Source: an uncultured Collinsella sp. (GTDB taxonomy: Bacteria > Actinomycetota > Coriobacteriia > Coriobacteriales > Coriobacteriaceae). From it: a DNA stretch of 64,000 nucleotides. The stretch covers positions 1 through 64,000 of the forward strand of contig CAKUOD010000004.1 of NCBI GenBank assembly GCA_934668695.1, written 5' to 3'. The position numbers were made by a program, and so were the translations under genes. Under the pieces are notes generated by a model that searched no databases, was not told where the DNA came from, and worked only from the letters and a program-made list of their open reading frames with translations. This document shows, one piece after another, positions 34,759 to 43,774 of the stretch; within the stretch, counting starts at the first letter, position 1; each line of letters opens with the position of its first letter.

Positions 34759-35626
34759 ACGCCTCCCTCACCTTTCCGTGCACATGTCTGATAACCGCGG
34801 CAACGTCATCGGCCGAGGCAGTTCCGTTATTAACGATAAAATTAGCGTGAACGGGCGAAACTTCCGCGCCGCCAATCGAAAAACCCTTTAATCCACAATC
34901 CTCGATAAGCTTGCCCACACTCGCATCGGGCGGATTGCGAAAGACCGACCCGCAGGATGCGCGACCCATGGGCTGCGTACGCTTGCGCCTCGTAAGGTAC
35001 CGCTCCATGCGCTCGCGAATGTCGGCCTTGGGCGCCGGTTTAAGCTTGAGCACGCATTCGAGGATGATCTCATTGCGGGGAAGACTACATTCGCGGTAGC
35101 CCCAAGTGATCTCGGACCCCGCATAATGCTTGATACCGGATGCTGGGTCAAACGTTACGACATCCTCAACCAGCGAGCCAATCCACTCGGTCCGTGTGCC
35201 GGCATTCATAGATATCGCACCGCCGACCGAACCAGGGATGCCAACGGCAAACTCAAGGCCCGAGAGGCTACGCGACAGGGCATCGTTGACCAGGCGCGCA
35301 AACATCACGCCCGCACCGACCGTCAGCGTACAACCGTCATCGGCAACAACCGTGCGCTGAAACTCACGTCCGAGCGAAATGACGGCACCGCGATAACCGC
35401 CATCGGCAACCAGCAGATTGGAGCCCTTGCCGATGATGACCCACGGCACCTGCTCGCGATCGAGCACCGCCACGGCGCGGCGGAGGGCATGATAGCTATG
35501 GCACGTCACAAAGAGGTCGGCCTTGCCGCCGATACGATAGCTCGTATGACGCGCAAGGCGCTCGTCCTCGATCACATCCGTGTCGATCATGCCCGAGAGC
35601 GCCATGACGGCGTTAAACAGACCCAT
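34715..35626 (-). CDS. murB: UDP-N-acetylmuramate dehydrogenase
   Basis: FAD enzyme that reduces enolpyruvyl-UDP-GlcNAc to UDP-MurNAc. The 303-residue protein has the FAD-binding block VIIGKGSNLLVAD near 62-74, GIPGSVGGAISMNAG near 128-142 and the catalytic GSVFRNP (Ser in SCGSVF) near 224. C-terminal end is EVKFLGF. It starts five bases after murC; a downstream Met (35590) is an alternative start. The gene overlaps ftsQ by 44 bases. Confidence 0.96.
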   Translation of the reverse strand: MGLFNAVMALSGMIDTDVIEDERLARHTSYRIGGKADLFVTCHSYHALRRAVAVLDREQVPWVIIGKGSNLLVADGGYRGAVISLGREFQRTVVADDGCTLTVGAGVMFARLVNDALSRSLSGLEFAVGIPGSVGGAISMNAGTRTEWIGSLVEDVVTFDPASGIKHYAGSEITWGYRECSLPRNEIILECVLKLKPAPKADIRERMERYLTRRKRTQPMGRASCGSVFRNPPDASVGKLIEDCGLKGFSIGGAEVSPVHANFIVNNGTASADDVAAVIRHVHGKVREAYGIELRPEVKFLGF

Positions 35627-35631
35627 TAGTC

Positions 35632-37050
35632 TTAAGCGTCTTTCTTGGCAGTCAGATACTCGATAAATTCGGGACCGACGGTCGTAACGTCACCGGCACC
35701 CATGGTGAGCAGCAGGTCGCCCTCGCCCACCATCTGCTCGAGCTCCTGATTGAGCTCAAGACGGCTGGAGCAGTACACGACCTCCTTGCCAGGATGCTTG
35801 GCGCGCACGGTATCGGCGAGCATCTTAGAGGTGACACCCGGAATGGGCATCTCGCCAGCCGAGAACACATCAATCAGCAGCAGCTTATCGGCATTGGCAA
35901 ATGCATCGGCAAAGTCGTCGCACAGGGCCTGCAGGCGCGAATAGCGGTGCGGCTGGAACACGACGTCGACGTGCTTGTAACCCAGCGACGAAGCGGCAGC
36001 AAGCGTCGCCTTGATCTCGGTGGGGTGATGGCCGTAATCATCGACCACGGTGATGCCATCGATATCGCCCACGTGGGTAAAGCGACGGCGGACGCCCTCA
36101 AAGCTCGAGAGCGCCTTGGCGGCGGCGTCGATGTCAAGGCCCAAGACATGGGCGACGGTGAGCACCGCCGTGGCGTTGAGCATGTTGTGGCGACCGGGAT
36201 TGCTCTTGATCTCCACAGCGTGCTCAGTGCCGTCCTCAAAGCGAACGATAAAGTCACTCTGGATGCCCTTGACATCCGGGTGCACGCAGACGATGTCGTT
36301 GCTCTCGGCAAAACCGTAGGAAAGCACGTGACGGCCCGTCGACTTGGCGAGCTCGACCAGATGCGGGTCCTCGCCGCAGACGATGACGGTACCGTCCTCG
36401 CCCACCAGGCTCATGAATTTGGCGAAAGTTGCCTCGATCTCCTCGATACCCGAGTAGTGATCGAGGTGGTCGGCCTCGACGTTGGTCACAATGACCACGT
36501 TGGGGTTCAGGAACAGAAAGGAGCTGTCGGACTCGTCGGCCTCGGCGACAAAGTAGTCGCCCGAGCCGTTCTTGCCGTTCGTGTCATAGCCCTCGACGAT
36601 GCCGCCGATCAAGAAGCTCGGATCCAGACCCATGCGGTCGAGCATGGTGGCGCACATCGAAGACGTGGTGGTCTTGCCATGCGTGCCGGCAACAGCGACG
36701 GTGGTGTAGCCGTGGCCCAATGCAGAGAGCATCTTTGCACGGGGCCACACGGGGATGCCCAGCTCGCGAGCGCGCACAAGTTCAGGGTTGGACTCCGGAA
36801 TAGCGGTGGAGACAACAACCACATCGGGCTTGACCTCGTCGATCGTGGCGGCCTCATGGCCCACATGCACCTTCACACCAGCGCGGGTAAGCTGGCGGAT
36901 ATAACGTGACGTCTTAAGGTCGGAGCCGGTAACGGCATAACCGCGCTCGTGCAGAACGAGAGCGATGCCGCTCATGCCGGCGCCGCCGATACCGATAAAG
37001 TGGGCGCTCTTAAACTCGGGCGCGGAGGTTGCAGTCTGGGAATCAGCCAT
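35632..37050 (-). CDS. murC: UDP-N-acetylmuramate--L-alanine ligase
   Basis: First Mur ligase of 472 residues; ATP-dependent addition of L-alanine to UDP-MurNAc. N-terminal FIGIGGAGMSGIALVL, P-loop VAGTHGKTTTSSM near 111-123, EADESDSSFL and the DDYGHHPTEI block near 340. The start at 37050 was chosen because an in-frame GTG start nine codons upstream is needed for the longer form; AGGAG lies 12 bases upstream of 37050. Confidence 0.97.
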   Translation of the reverse strand: MADSQTATSAPEFKSAHFIGIGGAGMSGIALVLHERGYAVTGSDLKTSRYIRQLTRAGVKVHVGHEAATIDEVKPDVVVVSTAIPESNPELVRARELGIPVWPRAKMLSALGHGYTTVAVAGTHGKTTTSSMCATMLDRMGLDPSFLIGGIVEGYDTNGKNGSGDYFVAEADESDSSFLFLNPNVVIVTNVEADHLDHYSGIEEIEATFAKFMSLVGEDGTVIVCGEDPHLVELAKSTGRHVLSYGFAESNDIVCVHPDVKGIQSDFIVRFEDGTEHAVEIKSNPGRHNMLNATAVLTVAHVLGLDIDAAAKALSSFEGVRRRFTHVGDIDGITVVDDYGHHPTEIKATLAAASSLGYKHVDVVFQPHRYSRLQALCDDFADAFANADKLLLIDVFSAGEMPIPGVTSKMLADTVRAKHPGKEVVYCSSRLELNQELEQMVGEGDLLLTMGAGDVTTVGPEFIEYLTAKKDA

Positions 37051-37147
37051 GTGCTCGTGTACTCCTTGCGTAAACACTGCCTGTAACCCGTTAACTGTAC
37101 CGCACCTACCGCATCAGCGCGAGGGCGACCGACGATATCCCGTCTAA

Positions 37148-38263
37148 CTAACGCAAACCCTCTACCGCATCGGCCAGAAGAGCGGCGGCCCGATCCTGAG
37201 CCAGACCACGCGCCGCCTGACGCATGGCGTCGCGCTCCGCCACGTCATCGACCAGGTGCAGCAGCTCATCGGCAAAGGCAGAACCGTCGATATCGGCATC
37301 GGCGCAGAGCACGCCGGCCCCGGCGTCGACCAGATAACGGGCATTGGTGGTTTGATGGTCGGCCGTCGCATGCGGATACGGCACGAGCACCGAGGGCACG
37401 GCGAGCGCAGCGATCTCGGCCACGCTCGATGCGCCCGAACGCGAGAGCACCAAATCGGCAGCAGCCAGCATATCGCCCATGTTGTCGATGTAAGGCTGGA
37501 CGCGGTAACGCTTCGCCTCCTCGGGCGTCAGTGCCAAAGCGCGCTCGGTCTCCTCAAAGCCGTCGGCACCCGTCGAATGCAACACATAGAGGTTCTTGCG
37601 CGAAAGCAGCTCGTTTTTGAGCGAAACCACGCGCTCGTTGAGGTGCTGGGCGCCAAGCGAACCGCCAAAGACGAGCAGCAGCGTAGCGTCCTCGGGAACG
37701 CCAAGTGCCTTGCGGCCGCGAGCGCGATCGCCCTCGATCACCGAGCGACGTACGGGGTTGCCGGTCATGAGCACGTGGTCAGGGTCACCTTCGCGCTCAA
37801 AGACCGAGCGCGCTGCAGGCACCGAGATGCACACGCGGGCGGCGTGGGAGTTCATCATCTTGTTGGCCAGGCCCGGAACAGAGTTCTGCTCATGCAGCAG
37901 ATACGGAACGCCCGCGCCCTTGCACCACCCCAGCAGCGGAACCTCGACATAGGCACCAAAACCGATGGCGGCATCGGGCTTGCCGACCTTTGAGAAATGA
38001 CTGGCGAGCGCACGCTTGGCCTTGTTGACACGCCACAGGGAGGTCAGCGCCGTCCAAGGACGGGAGCGGTCGAAGCCCGTGACCGTAATGGGCACAAAAT
38101 CAAACCCAGCCTCGGGGACCAGACGACCCTCGAGCTTGCGCGACTGGCCCACGAACACAACGTGGTGGCCACGATCACGCAGCTCTTCGGCCAGGGCGAG
38201 CGCGGGGTTGATGTGTCCCGCCGTGCCGCCGGCTGCAATAGCAACGGTCATCTTATCGGTCAT
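37148..38263 (-). CDS. murG: UDP-GlcNAc:lipid I glycosyltransferase
   Basis: Peripheral membrane GT28-family transferase of 371 residues that adds GlcNAc to make lipid II. N-terminal AAGGTAGHINPALALA carries the GGTGGH-like loop (GGTAGH). C-terminal sugar-nucleotide block: VLSRSGASSVAEIAALAVPSVLVPYP, in parts, near 265-290. The start at 38263 follows GAAGGGAC and overlaps the end of ftsW by 11 bases, showing tight coupling. Confidence 0.96.
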   Translation of the reverse strand: MTDKMTVAIAAGGTAGHINPALALAEELRDRGHHVVFVGQSRKLEGRLVPEAGFDFVPITVTGFDRSRPWTALTSLWRVNKAKRALASHFSKVGKPDAAIGFGAYVEVPLLGWCKGAGVPYLLHEQNSVPGLANKMMNSHAARVCISVPAARSVFEREGDPDHVLMTGNPVRRSVIEGDRARGRKALGVPEDATLLLVFGGSLGAQHLNERVVSLKNELLSRKNLYVLHSTGADGFEETERALALTPEEAKRYRVQPYIDNMGDMLAAADLVLSRSGASSVAEIAALAVPSVLVPYPHATADHQTTNARYLVDAGAGVLCADADIDGSAFADELLHLVDDVAERDAMRQAARGLAQDRAAALLADAVEGLR

Positions 38264-39746
38264 GGTAGTCCCTTCGTACACGCGGTCCCTGGTCGTCGGT
38301 GCGCAAACGCGCCGACGGGTCCGAGTTCAAATCGATTCGATTATATCCGCCGCCCGCGCTGCGAGGGCTGGGGCGCTGAGGACGACCTTGCGGAGCCGTC
38401 CGCGGACGTGGACGAGCTGCCGGCTCGGATGCAGAACCATCCAGAACGGTAAAGCCGCTACGCGAAGGTCGTTCACCGCGCACATGGGCTACGCCGGCGG
38501 TACTCTCATCCATAACGGCAAAGCTCTCGCGGCGACGGTCGTACTCATCGCGGCGGGCGCTCTCGTACGAAACGCGCAGGATCAACCCGGCAAGCATGAG
38601 CGACACAATAATCGACGAACCGCCGTAGCTAATAAACGGCAACGGTTTACCCGTCATGGGAAACACGTTGAGGATGCCCAGCGCATTGATCAAAAACTGC
38701 ACCGCAAGAATGACCGCGGAGCCAGACGCCATGAGCGCGCCCCGACGATCGGTCGCTTGCTCGGCAATGCGAAACGCCGAGTAGATCAGCATCGCAAACA
38801 CCAAGAAGAACAGCACGGTTCCGACAAAACCAACTTCCTCGCCAATGATGGCCAGGATGTAGTCATTGTGCGCCTCGGGCAGATACGAGTACTTCATGGT
38901 TGAGTTGCCGATGCCACGGCCGAACAGACCGCCCGAGGCAAAGGCCATGATGGCAAGCGTGGCCTGATAGCCGTCACCATACTCGTCGGCCCAAGGGTTC
39001 AAGGCAACCTGAATACGCACCATACGGTACGGCTCTGCAACAAGCGCAATCACGATCACGAGAATGCCGAAGATTATCACGCCGATGATAAATTTGGGGT
39101 CGAGACCCGCAAACAACGCCATGCACATGAGGGTCAACAGGATGATCAGAACGGTACCGAAATCGGGCTGGATAAAGATCAGAAAGAGCGAAATGCCCAG
39201 GTAGATGCCCATCTTGCGAAGGAATTCGTTGATGTTGCCACCGGGCGAAAAGAAGCGATCGAGCATGATGGCCGAATACACAATGGCAAATGGCTTTAAA
39301 AACTCGGAAGGCTGGAACTGAATGCCGGCGATGTTGAGCCAGCGCGTGGCGCCACGGCTGCCGCTGCCCACCAAGAACACCAGAAACAGTAGCCCTATCA
39401 TGCCTATGAGGAAGATCCTGAGCACATCCTCCCCAAACCAGCTGTCCGGCAAAACGCGCACGATGGCAATCAGCGCCAGAACACCGACCACGGCAAACGC
39501 GGCCTGTCGACCCAGAAAAAACGTCGCTGAGCCATTCTCGTGCAGTGCCTCGACCGAAGACGCCGAGTACACCATCAGCAGGCCAAAACACACCAAGGTA
39601 AACAGACAGGCCATGAATATCAGACGGGGGCGCATGATGCGGGCGGGAACGCCGGCAATATAGCGTTCGCTAAACGTCTGCCTGCCACGACCGGAACGCG
39701 GTGTGCTGCGCCGCGAGGAAGCACGGTCCGAGTCGGGCCTCCTCAT
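38253..39746 (-). CDS. ftsW: Lipid II polymerase FtsW
   Basis: SEDS-family glycan polymerase with ten spans and a long basic, disordered C-terminal tail (about 110 residues). Blocks: GSRGATRWLNI near 130, FQPSEFLKPFAI near 145, PDFGT near 193, EAHNDYILAIIGEEVGF near 290, and LPFISYGGSSII near 360. The start is uncertain: ATG 39746 gives a normal N-terminus; GTG 39773 and TTG 39779, nearer murD, are alternatives with weak ribosome sites. Confidence 0.95.
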   Translation of the reverse strand: MRRPDSDRASSRRSTPRSGRGRQTFSERYIAGVPARIMRPRLIFMACLFTLVCFGLLMVYSASSVEALHENGSATFFLGRQAAFAVVGVLALIAIVRVLPDSWFGEDVLRIFLIGMIGLLFLVFLVGSGSRGATRWLNIAGIQFQPSEFLKPFAIVYSAIMLDRFFSPGGNINEFLRKMGIYLGISLFLIFIQPDFGTVLIILLTLMCMALFAGLDPKFIIGVIIFGILVIVIALVAEPYRMVRIQVALNPWADEYGDGYQATLAIMAFASGGLFGRGIGNSTMKYSYLPEAHNDYILAIIGEEVGFVGTVLFFLVFAMLIYSAFRIAEQATDRRGALMASGSAVILAVQFLINALGILNVFPMTGKPLPFISYGGSSIIVSLMLAGLILRVSYESARRDEYDRRRESFAVMDESTAGVAHVRGERPSRSGFTVLDGSASEPAARPRPRTAPQGRPQRPSPRSAGGGYNRIDLNSDPSARLRTDDQGPRVRRDYHDR

Positions 39747-39782
39747 ACCTTGTCGGGGGCTCTCCTCTCTCACCGGCAACCC

Positions 39783-41189
39783 CTATTCCATTTGCGATTT
39801 CGCTGCAGCGGCAAGCTGAGCCACATAGTCCTTAAACACGCGTCCGCGCTCCTCATAGCCCGAGAACTCATCGAACGAAGAGCAGGCAGGAGAAAGTAAG
39901 ATCACGTCGCCACGGCTCGACAGCGAACGGGCAACGTCCACGGCATCGCGTAGGTCATCCGCTTGGGCGATATCCACATCGCCATCGACATCGGCCTCGT
40001 CCATAGCGGCGGTAAAGCGCTCGCGCGCATCGCCAAAGCAGACGACCGAGCGCACGTTATCCATAACAACGCGTGCGAAGTCCGTGAGCGGCGTGCCCTT
40101 ATCGTGGCCACCGAGCAGCAAGATCACGTTGTCATCGGGAAATGCCGTCAGTGCCTTCTCGACCGCGTCGGTGTTGGTCGCCTTGGAATCGTTGACGTAG
40201 CGCACTCCGTCAATCTCGCCGCACGGCTCCACGCGGTGCTCGAGCGGCTGGAACGAGGCCAGACCGCGGCAGACACCATCGACATCGGCACCGACTGCCA
40301 AGGCAGCCGTGGCAGCGCACAGGGCATTGATAACATTGTGATGGCCCGAGATCTTGAGCTCGGATGTAGCGATGAGCGGGGTCTCGACGCCCTTCAGGCG
40401 CACGATCATCTTGCCATCGCGCACAAAAGCGACATCCTCACCCTCTGGCTCGTCAAAGGCAACCTTGCAGATGCGACGACCCGGCGTGTAGATGTACTCA
40501 TCGAACTCGTGAATGCCGGCATCTTCGACGTCGACAACCGCCAGATCGTCATCGACCATATTGTCAAACAGTTTGATCTTGGCAAGCGCATAGTTCTTAT
40601 GGCTCTTATGCCAGCCCAAGTGGTCGGGAGTGATGTTGAGCAGCACAGCCACACGAGGGTGGAGCTCGGTGGTCGTAGCAATCTGATAGCTCGAGAGCTC
40701 AGCCACAAACCACTCGTTGTGGGCTCGGCCGTCAATCTCGTTGACCGGCGGCTCGCCGATGTTGCCGACAGCTACGCTGGCCTCGCCGGCAGCCTTGAGC
40801 AGATAATCAGTCAGCGACGTGGTGGTCGTCTTGCCGTTGGTGCCCGTGATGGCAATCCAGTTATCGGGCGACAGACGATAGGCAAACTCCGGCTCACCCA
40901 TAATCTGAGCGGCATGTTCGCGCCCGGCCTTAAAGAAGCCCGAGAACTCCGAGATGCCCGGGCACGTCACGCATACGTCATAGGCGCCCTCGACCTGTTC
41001 GGTCCCATAGACAAACGACGCACCAGCAGCCTCGAGCGCACGCGTGGCGTCATTGGGCTCAGAGGTGCCGCCGCCATACACGGTAACGGCGCTTACGCGC
41101 TCGGGATGTGCCAGCGCCCAGCGGGCGACATCGAGACCGGATTTGCCCTGACCCAAAACGAGCAGGCTAAAGACATCAGCAAGAGGCAT
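39783..41189 (-). CDS. murD: UDP-N-acetylmuramoylalanine--D-glutamate ligase
   Basis: Mur ligase of 468 residues that adds D-glutamate. P-loop AITGTNGKTTTTSL near 112-125, ELSSYQIATT near 170, NITPDHLGWHKS near 195, and YVNDSKATNTDAVEKAL near 333. The Lys that is carboxylated in other MurD proteins lies within the latter half. The ribosome site is weak (CTTTC before ATG), consistent with coupling to mraY 10 bases upstream. Confidence 0.96.
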   Translation of the reverse strand: MPLADVFSLLVLGQGKSGLDVARWALAHPERVSAVTVYGGGTSEPNDATRALEAAGASFVYGTEQVEGAYDVCVTCPGISEFSGFFKAGREHAAQIMGEPEFAYRLSPDNWIAITGTNGKTTTTSLTDYLLKAAGEASVAVGNIGEPPVNEIDGRAHNEWFVAELSSYQIATTTELHPRVAVLLNITPDHLGWHKSHKNYALAKIKLFDNMVDDDLAVVDVEDAGIHEFDEYIYTPGRRICKVAFDEPEGEDVAFVRDGKMIVRLKGVETPLIATSELKISGHHNVINALCAATAALAVGADVDGVCRGLASFQPLEHRVEPCGEIDGVRYVNDSKATNTDAVEKALTAFPDDNVILLLGGHDKGTPLTDFARVVMDNVRSVVCFGDARERFTAAMDEADVDGDVDIAQADDLRDAVDVARSLSSRGDVILLSPACSSFDEFSGYEERGRVFKDYVAQLAAAAKSQME

Positions 41190-41198
41190 GAAAGACCA

Positions 41199-42218
41199 CT
41201 ATCCCAACTGGAAGAACAGAGCAAGGCCAACGGCACCAAATGCCGCAGCGATAATCCAAAAACGGATGACGACCTTGGTCTCTGCCCAACCCTTCTTTTC
41301 GAAATGATGATGGATGGGCGCCATAAGGAAGACGCGCTTGTGCGTAAAGTGGAAGTAGACAACCTGAATCATGACCGACAGAGTCTCAACGATAAACAGG
41401 CCGCCGATGATGAGGGAGACGACCTCGGTGTTAGTCATGATGGACGTACAGGCAAACGCGGCGCCCAGAGCAAGCGAGCCGGTATCACCCATAAAGATGC
41501 TCGCCGGATAGCAGTTGAACCACAGAAAGCCCAAGCAGGCACCGGCACACGCGGTGCAGAAGATGGACAGGTTCACGTCTCCGTGCAAAAACGCCATGGC
41601 AGCCATGGCGAGCATGGCGATCATGGAGGTGCCGCCAGCAAGACCGTCAAGGCCATCGGTCAGGTTCACGGCATTAGAAAGACCGGCAATCATCAGCCAG
41701 CAAAAGACAATATAGAGCCACGGGAACGAATAGCCGCAGATGGTGGTCGAAAGCACGCCAAGGTCGATCGTCAACCCACCGGGAAAACGAATCTCGGGGG
41801 CGACGCCGCACCAGTTGACGGCAAGTACCGTAAAGGTGACACAGATAATGGTTAGGCCGATCATCTTGGCATGGGGCGTCAGACCGAGCGAGCGCCCATG
41901 CGTAACGGAGGTCAGGTCGTCGATCAGGCCCAGCACGCCGGTCGCCAGCGTGGCGAGCAGCACGAGTACGAGCTCGGTGGTGAGCTTGCCCATCAGCAGG
42001 CAGGTCAGCGAGATCGCGACGAGGATGACAACGCCACCCATGGTGGGCGTTCCCTGCTTAACCAAATGACGCTTGGGGCCGTCGGCACGAACCTGCTGGC
42101 CGATACCCTCGACCTTGAGCAGCTTGATCCACCACGGCATGAGCAGCAGCGCAATGGCTGCGGCGATGCCAAGCCCCAAAAAAGCCTGATACGTTGGATA
42201 CGAGGGATTGCCGAACAT
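41199..42218 (-). CDS. mraY: Phospho-MurNAc-pentapeptide translocase
   Basis: Ten-span enzyme of 339 residues that forms lipid I from UDP-MurNAc-pentapeptide and undecaprenyl phosphate. Blocks: GTPTMGGVVILVA near 56, DDLTSVTHGRSLGL (Asp pair) near 100, NAVNLTDGLDGLAGG near 175, MGDTGSLALGAAFA near 240, and APIHHHFEKKGW near 300. It starts four bases from the murF stop. Confidence 0.97.
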   Translation of the reverse strand: MFGNPSYPTYQAFLGLGIAAAIALLLMPWWIKLLKVEGIGQQVRADGPKRHLVKQGTPTMGGVVILVAISLTCLLMGKLTTELVLVLLATLATGVLGLIDDLTSVTHGRSLGLTPHAKMIGLTIICVTFTVLAVNWCGVAPEIRFPGGLTIDLGVLSTTICGYSFPWLYIVFCWLMIAGLSNAVNLTDGLDGLAGGTSMIAMLAMAAMAFLHGDVNLSIFCTACAGACLGFLWFNCYPASIFMGDTGSLALGAAFACTSIMTNTEVVSLIIGGLFIVETLSVMIQVVYFHFTHKRVFLMAPIHHHFEKKGWAETKVVIRFWIIAAAFGAVGLALFFQLG

Positions 42219-42221
42219 GGG

Positions 42222-43646
42222 CTAGCACACACCTTCCACAAAGCGGTCGAGCTCAACAAAGCGGGAACCCTTGACCAGTGCAACATCATGTTTTTCAAGC
42301 GCACCGCCCATGCGGTCGAGCACCTGCTGATAATCGGAGAACACCTGGATGCGGTCCTCGTCCATGCCCATCATGCGTGCGGCATCGGCCATAAGCTGGG
42401 CCAGCTCACCACCCACGCACGCCAGCATGTCGAGCTTCTTGGCGGCGGCATAGGCGCCCACGAGCTCATGCATGCGAGGAGCCTCATCGCCCATCTCGCC
42501 CATCTCGCCCAGGATCGCCATGCGAGACCCCGTACACGAAAGCGAGCACAGCAGATCGAGGCCAGCAGCCATAGATTCGGCACTGGCGTTATAGGAATCG
42601 TCGATGACGCGGGCACCGCTCTTGGCGCGCTTGATCTCCTGGCGGTGACCGGTGATCGTGAGGCCCCTAAAGGCAGCATCGATCTGCTCGGGCGTCACGC
42701 CCAGACGATAGGCAACCGCGGCGGCCTTAACGGCATTAGGAACGGACTGCACGCCGGGGATGGCAAGCATGGTATCGATCGTCTCACCCTGGCCAAAATC
42801 GAGCGTAAAGACCGGACGGCCCTCGTCATCAACACGAATGTCGCGAGCACGGACCTCATCATCGTCCGAGACGCCGGCCAGCATCACGTCGATACCAGCA
42901 GGCTGGGCGAACGCATCGCGAATGAACGGCGTAAAATCGTCCTCGCCGCCCAAAACCAGCAGCGGCAAATAGTCGCCGGCGGCGCACATGCCCTGTACAA
43001 TCTCGGCCTTAGCGCGGGCGATGTTCTCGCGGCTGCCCAAAATGCCGATATGAGAGGTGCCGATCTTGCTCACGATGGCAAGGTTGGGATTGGCGGACTG
43101 GGACAGGCGCTCGATCTCGTGGAAATGGTTCATGCCCATCTCGAGCACTAGGACCTCGGTATCGGCCGGAGCGGAAAGCACCGTGAGCGGCATGCCGATC
43201 AGGTTATTGAAATTGCCCTTGGTGGCCCAGACACGATAGCGCTTGGCGAGCACGGCGGCGAGCACGTCCTTGGTCGTCGTCTTGCCGATGGAACCGGTAA
43301 TGCCAACGACCAGGCAGCCGAGCTCCAGGCGATACGCGTGCGCCAAACGCAGCAGAAACTCCTCGGGATCATCGGTCAGCAAGATGGCACAGCCCTTGTC
43401 CTGTGCCAGCGAGACCAGCTCGGCCTCGGGCTCACGCGTCATCACGACGGCGCCGGCACCCGACTGGACGGCACGGGAAGCAAAATCATTGCCGTCGACG
43501 TTTTCACCGGGAAAGGCGACGAAAATCGTCCCTTCCTCGACCTGGCGCGAGTCGATAACGCACCCGCGGCATACCCGATCGACTTCTCCCGTCACGGTTC
43601 GGGCCCCTGTTGCGGCCGCGAGGTTGTTGACGGCGATCTCTATCAT
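42222..43646 (-). CDS. murF: UDP-MurNAc-tripeptide--D-Ala-D-Ala ligase
   Basis: Last cytosolic Mur ligase, 474 residues. Catalytic P-loop GITGSIGKTTTKDVLA near 107-122, EMGMNHFHEI near 160, and DDSYNASAESMAAGL near 342. N-terminal substrate domain starts IAVNNLAAATGARTV. GGGGAG precedes the ATG. A 128-base gap without genes separates it from ftsI. Confidence 0.96.
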   Translation of the reverse strand: MIEIAVNNLAAATGARTVTGEVDRVCRGCVIDSRQVEEGTIFVAFPGENVDGNDFASRAVQSGAGAVVMTREPEAELVSLAQDKGCAILLTDDPEEFLLRLAHAYRLELGCLVVGITGSIGKTTTKDVLAAVLAKRYRVWATKGNFNNLIGMPLTVLSAPADTEVLVLEMGMNHFHEIERLSQSANPNLAIVSKIGTSHIGILGSRENIARAKAEIVQGMCAAGDYLPLLVLGGEDDFTPFIRDAFAQPAGIDVMLAGVSDDDEVRARDIRVDDEGRPVFTLDFGQGETIDTMLAIPGVQSVPNAVKAAAVAYRLGVTPEQIDAAFRGLTITGHRQEIKRAKSGARVIDDSYNASAESMAAGLDLLCSLSCTGSRMAILGEMGEMGDEAPRMHELVGAYAAAKKLDMLACVGGELAQLMADAARMMGMDEDRIQVFSDYQQVLDRMGGALEKHDVALVKGSRFVELDRFVEGVC

Positions 43647-43774
43647 TGCAGCTCCCCTGTAAACCTAAATAATGCTATCGGCGTATTGTATCCCAGCGCC
43701 GCGCATGCGTGGTGCAGGGCATGTGAACACCCCTCATATGGGACAACAAACCACGCCCCAAAGATTGTAACCCC